From: UBA965 sp046303375
Lineage (GTDB): Bacteria; Chloroflexota; Chloroflexia; Chloroflexales; Roseiflexaceae
Reading direction: 5' to 3'
Assembly: GCA_046303375.1 (NCBI GenBank)
Contig: JBKCGB010000064.1
Location: 1 to 6,745, forward strand
Length of the DNA: 6,745 bases
Shown here: positions 5,058-6,745 of the stretch, piece by piece
How the letters are laid out: each line of letters starts with the position of its first letter
Position numbering within the stretch: the stretch's first letter is position 1
Notes under the pieces: generated by a model
Seen by the model: only the letters and a program-made list of their open reading frames with translations
Databases searched by the model: none
Told to the model about the DNA's origin: nothing
Program-made: the position numbers and the translations under genes

Positions 5058-5789
5058 ATGACGACCACACCCAAATACAAACGCATACTCCTCAAAATGA
5101 GTGGCGAAGCATTGGCAGGCGACCACGATCAGACCATTGACCAGAGTGTGCTCGCCTATTTCGCCAAAGAAATCCACTCCATCCACGAGCTTGGTGTCCA
5201 AGTGGCTGTTGTGGTGGGTGGCGGTAACATTTGGCGCGGTGGTCAAAAAGCCATTTCGCTGGGCATGGATCCTGCGCAGTCGCACTACATGGGGATGCTC
5301 GCCACCATCATCAATGCACTCGCACTCCAAGATGCACTCGAACGACAAGGCGTCTACACACGAGCCATGACCGCTATCAAGATGGATGAAGTCGCTGAGC
5401 CATATATCCGGCGCCGCGCTACCCGCCATCTCGAAAAGCAACGGGCGATTATCTTGGCGGCAGGCACAGGCAATCCGTATTTCAGCACAGACTCTGCGGC
5501 GGCACTGCGTGCTGCCGAAATCGGTGCAGAAGTGATTTTGATGGCCAAAAACGGCGTTGATGGTGTCTATAGTGCAGACCCACGTCGTGACCCGACAGCC
5601 ACGCGCTATGACCAGCTCACCTACATGGATGCCATTAGTCGTGGGCTTGCCGTCATGGACAGCACCGCACTCACGTTTTGTATGGACAACGATATTCCAA
5701 TTGTCGTGTTCAACCCCAATCAGCCCGGCACGATTAAACGCATCGTCATGGGTGAGCATGTGGGCACGATTATCAACAAAGGAAGGTAA
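5058..5789 (+). CDS. pyrH: UMP kinase (uridylate kinase)
   Basis: A 243-residue amino acid kinase family protein, of usual length, that makes UDP from UMP and ATP in pyrimidine nucleotide synthesis. It is a cytoplasmic homohexamer in characterised bacteria and generally subject to UTP feedback. Visible motifs are 'RILLKMSGEAL' at 9-19 with K13 in the ATP site, the glycine-rich 'VVVGGGNIWRGG' at 51-62, 'MGMLATIINALALQDALE' at 78-95, the phosphoryl-transfer and UMP region 'AGTGNPYFSTDSAA' at 135-148 with D145, and 'AKNGVDGVYSADPR' at 163-176 that packs on the nucleotide. The ATG at 5058 is chosen because it yields the standard N-terminus. No Shine-Dalgarno sequence lies at a working distance; the only one, in the tsf terminator stem, ends 31 bases upstream. 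TATACA at 5047-5052 could serve as a -10 for a leaderless message, but no -35 is seen. frr begins six bases after its stop. Confidence 0.97.
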   Translation: MTTTPKYKRILLKMSGEALAGDHDQTIDQSVLAYFAKEIHSIHELGVQVAVVVGGGNIWRGGQKAISLGMDPAQSHYMGMLATIINALALQDALERQGVYTRAMTAIKMDEVAEPYIRRRATRHLEKQRAIILAAGTGNPYFSTDSAAALRAAEIGAEVILMAKNGVDGVYSADPRRDPTATRYDQLTYMDAISRGLAVMDSTALTFCMDNDIPIVVFNPNQPGTIKRIVMGEHVGTIINKGR

Positions 5790-5795
5790 TTTGCC

Positions 5796-6353
5796 ATGAT
5801 TAATGACGTGCTACACGATGCTGATCAGCGCATGAAAAAAACTGCTGATGCGTTGCGCCATACCTTGGTGAGCATTCGCACCGGCCGTGCATCAATTTCA
5901 CTGGTCGAAAATCTCCAAGTGGAAGCCTACGACGACATGCTGCCACTCAATCAACTCGCCACGCTTTCGACTCCCGATGCGCGTACCATCGCCATCCAAC
6001 CCTTTGATACGAGCATGATCAAGGCCATCGAAAAGGCCATCAAAGTATCAGATTTGGGGCTTAACCCCAACAATGATGGTCGCATGGTGCGCCTCAACTT
6101 GCCCCCACTCACCGAAGAGCGGCGCAAAGAGTTGGTCAAGCAGGTGCGCGTCAAAGTGGAAGAAGCCAAAGTCGCGCTCCGCAATATTCGCCGTGAAGCC
6201 CTCGATGACATCAAACAGCTCGAAAGCGAAAAGATGATTAGCGAGGACGAACAACGCCGTGGTGGAGACAAGCTCCAAGAACACGTCGAAAAGGCGACCC
6301 GCGAGCTCGAGCAGATTGGTGCCAACAAAGAATCCGAAGTGCTGGAGATTTAA
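5796..6353 (+). CDS. frr: Ribosome recycling factor
   Basis: A 185-residue RRF, the canonical length. With EF-G it splits post-termination ribosomes into subunits. The three-helix-bundle domain I is formed by about residues 1-29 and 105-185, and the beta-rich domain II by 30-104. Conserved segments include 'SIRTGRASISLVENL' at 26-40, 'TIAIQPFDTSMIKAIEKAI' at 64-82, 'LGLNPNNDG' at 87-95, 'RLNLPPLTEERRKELVK' at 99-115 and 'ALRNIRREALDDIK' at 127-140 with R129, R132 and R133 of the ribosome-contacting helix. 'ISEDE' at 148-152 is also typical. The Ile-Ser at 34-35, where Pro-Ala is common, is a minor variant. GGAAGG overlaps the 3' end of pyrH and ends nine bases before the ATG, so translation is likely coupled to pyrH. 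uppS follows after six bases. Confidence 0.98.
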   Translation: MINDVLHDADQRMKKTADALRHTLVSIRTGRASISLVENLQVEAYDDMLPLNQLATLSTPDARTIAIQPFDTSMIKAIEKAIKVSDLGLNPNNDGRMVRLNLPPLTEERRKELVKQVRVKVEEAKVALRNIRREALDDIKQLESEKMISEDEQRRGGDKLQEHVEKATRELEQIGANKESEVLEI

Positions 6354-6359
6354 TCAGCA

Positions 6360-6745
6360 ATGAGCGATGCGACGACACCCTCACAAACGAGTGGAGTACC
6401 CCGCCATATTGCCGTCATCATGGATGGCAATGGACGCTGGGCTAAACAACGCGGGCTCTCGCGCCACGCAGGGCATCGTGCTGGTGTCGAAAACATTCGC
6501 CCTATTATTCGCGCTGCTGCGGATATCGGTGTCCAGTTCTTGACACTATATGCCTTTTCTACTGAAAACTGGCGCCGGCCATCACTCGAAGTCCAAGGCT
6601 TGATGACCATCCTCAGCGAATTTTTGGACCGCGAGGTAGACAATTTACGCAACGAAAACGTGCGCATTGTTCACCTCGGCTCATTTGATGGCGTCATGCC
6701 ACATCTCGCCGAAAAAATTCGCCAAGCAGTTGCACGCACGAGTCA
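6360..6745 (+). CDS. uppS: Isoprenyl transferase (undecaprenyl diphosphate synthase), N-terminal part; 3' end outside window
   Basis: The frame opens at the ATG at 6360 and runs to the window edge without a stop, giving 128 residues, about half of a typical 240-260. This is the cis-prenyltransferase that adds isopentenyl units to farnesyl diphosphate to make undecaprenyl diphosphate, the lipid carrier for peptidoglycan and other surface glycans. It works at the cytoplasmic face of the membrane. The signature 'HIAVIMDGNGRWAKQRG' at 16-32 holds the Mg2+-binding D22, with N24 and R26. H39 in 'RHAGHRAG' matches a conserved diphosphate contact, and 'LTLYAFSTENWRRP' at 61-74 carries S67, E69, N70 and W71 of the substrate site. 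The first dozen residues are polar and variable, as usual. GGAG at 6344-6347 inside the frr end is 12 bases away, a loose ribosome binding site, so coupling to frr is likely. The neighbour order frr-uppS is standard. Confidence 0.97.
   Translation, partial: MSDATTPSQTSGVPRHIAVIMDGNGRWAKQRGLSRHAGHRAGVENIRPIIRAAADIGVQFLTLYAFSTENWRRPSLEVQGLMTILSEFLDREVDNLRNENVRIVHLGSFDGVMPHLAEKIRQAVARTS

Noticed and set aside
5046..5759. Open frame of 237 codons on the - strand, opposite pyrH
   Set aside because: It is the shadow of a highly conserved kinase gene in the GC-biased complementary frame, has no recognisable domain, and its composition (many His, Val, Cys) is typical of antisense frames.
1..6745. 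Mobile element, defence island or recent transfer
   Set aside because: No transposase, integrase, terminal inverted repeats or target duplication is visible, and gene order on the right is the conserved housekeeping arrangement.

Overview
The window is chromosomal DNA from a bacterium. It is dominated at its right end by the conserved translation and envelope cluster rpsB-tsf-pyrH-frr-uppS, all on the + strand. Several features suggest Chloroflexota: the short, single-core EF-Ts, the GT4 glycosyltransferase with its 'GRIEPLKG' segment, the ATC-hydrolase-type protein and the moderate GC content. That assignment is my inference from protein flavour, not a computed placement.

Left part (1-1804, + strand). 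The 3' half of a GT4 family glycosyltransferase gene enters from outside the window. Its end overlaps by 16 bases the start of a gene for a secreted, probably lipid-anchored serine hydrolase of the beta-lactamase class C / penicillin-binding-protein-like family. A perfect GC-rich hairpin and a three-copy degenerate 16-base tandem repeat fill the short gap (1805-1915) to the next gene, which converges from the other strand.

Middle (1916-3468). On the - strand a 62-residue, two-helix membrane protein gene lies just upstream of a uridine phosphorylase gene (udp). The stop of the first overlaps the ribosome binding site of the second, so they look like one operon. Divergent from them on the + strand is a small protein of the L-2-amino-thiazoline-4-carboxylate (ATC) hydrolase family. 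The 92-base divergent spacer holds two perfect dyads, one of them lying inside a candidate + strand promoter, which suggests shared regulation by a repressor.

Right part (3469-6745, + strand). An extended -10 promoter and a leader of about 110 nt, foldable into a stacked stem, precede rpsB (ribosomal protein S2). A strong hairpin separates rpsB from tsf (EF-Ts). A textbook intrinsic terminator follows tsf, only 10 bases before pyrH (UMP kinase). pyrH, frr (ribosome recycling factor) and uppS (isoprenyl transferase, cut by the window end) are then spaced by 6 bases each. S2, EF-Ts and RRF serve the ribosome, UMP kinase feeds pyrimidine nucleotide synthesis, and UppS makes the lipid carrier for cell-wall glycans.

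No gene-free stretch exceeds 300 bases. I see no mobile element, CRISPR array, tRNA or rRNA. The protein-coding content is ordinary. The points worth a second look are RNA and DNA structures between the genes, especially the tsf-pyrH terminator with a full Shine-Dalgarno sequence in its stem, and the double-dyad divergent promoter. I do not see evidence for a wholly new system.
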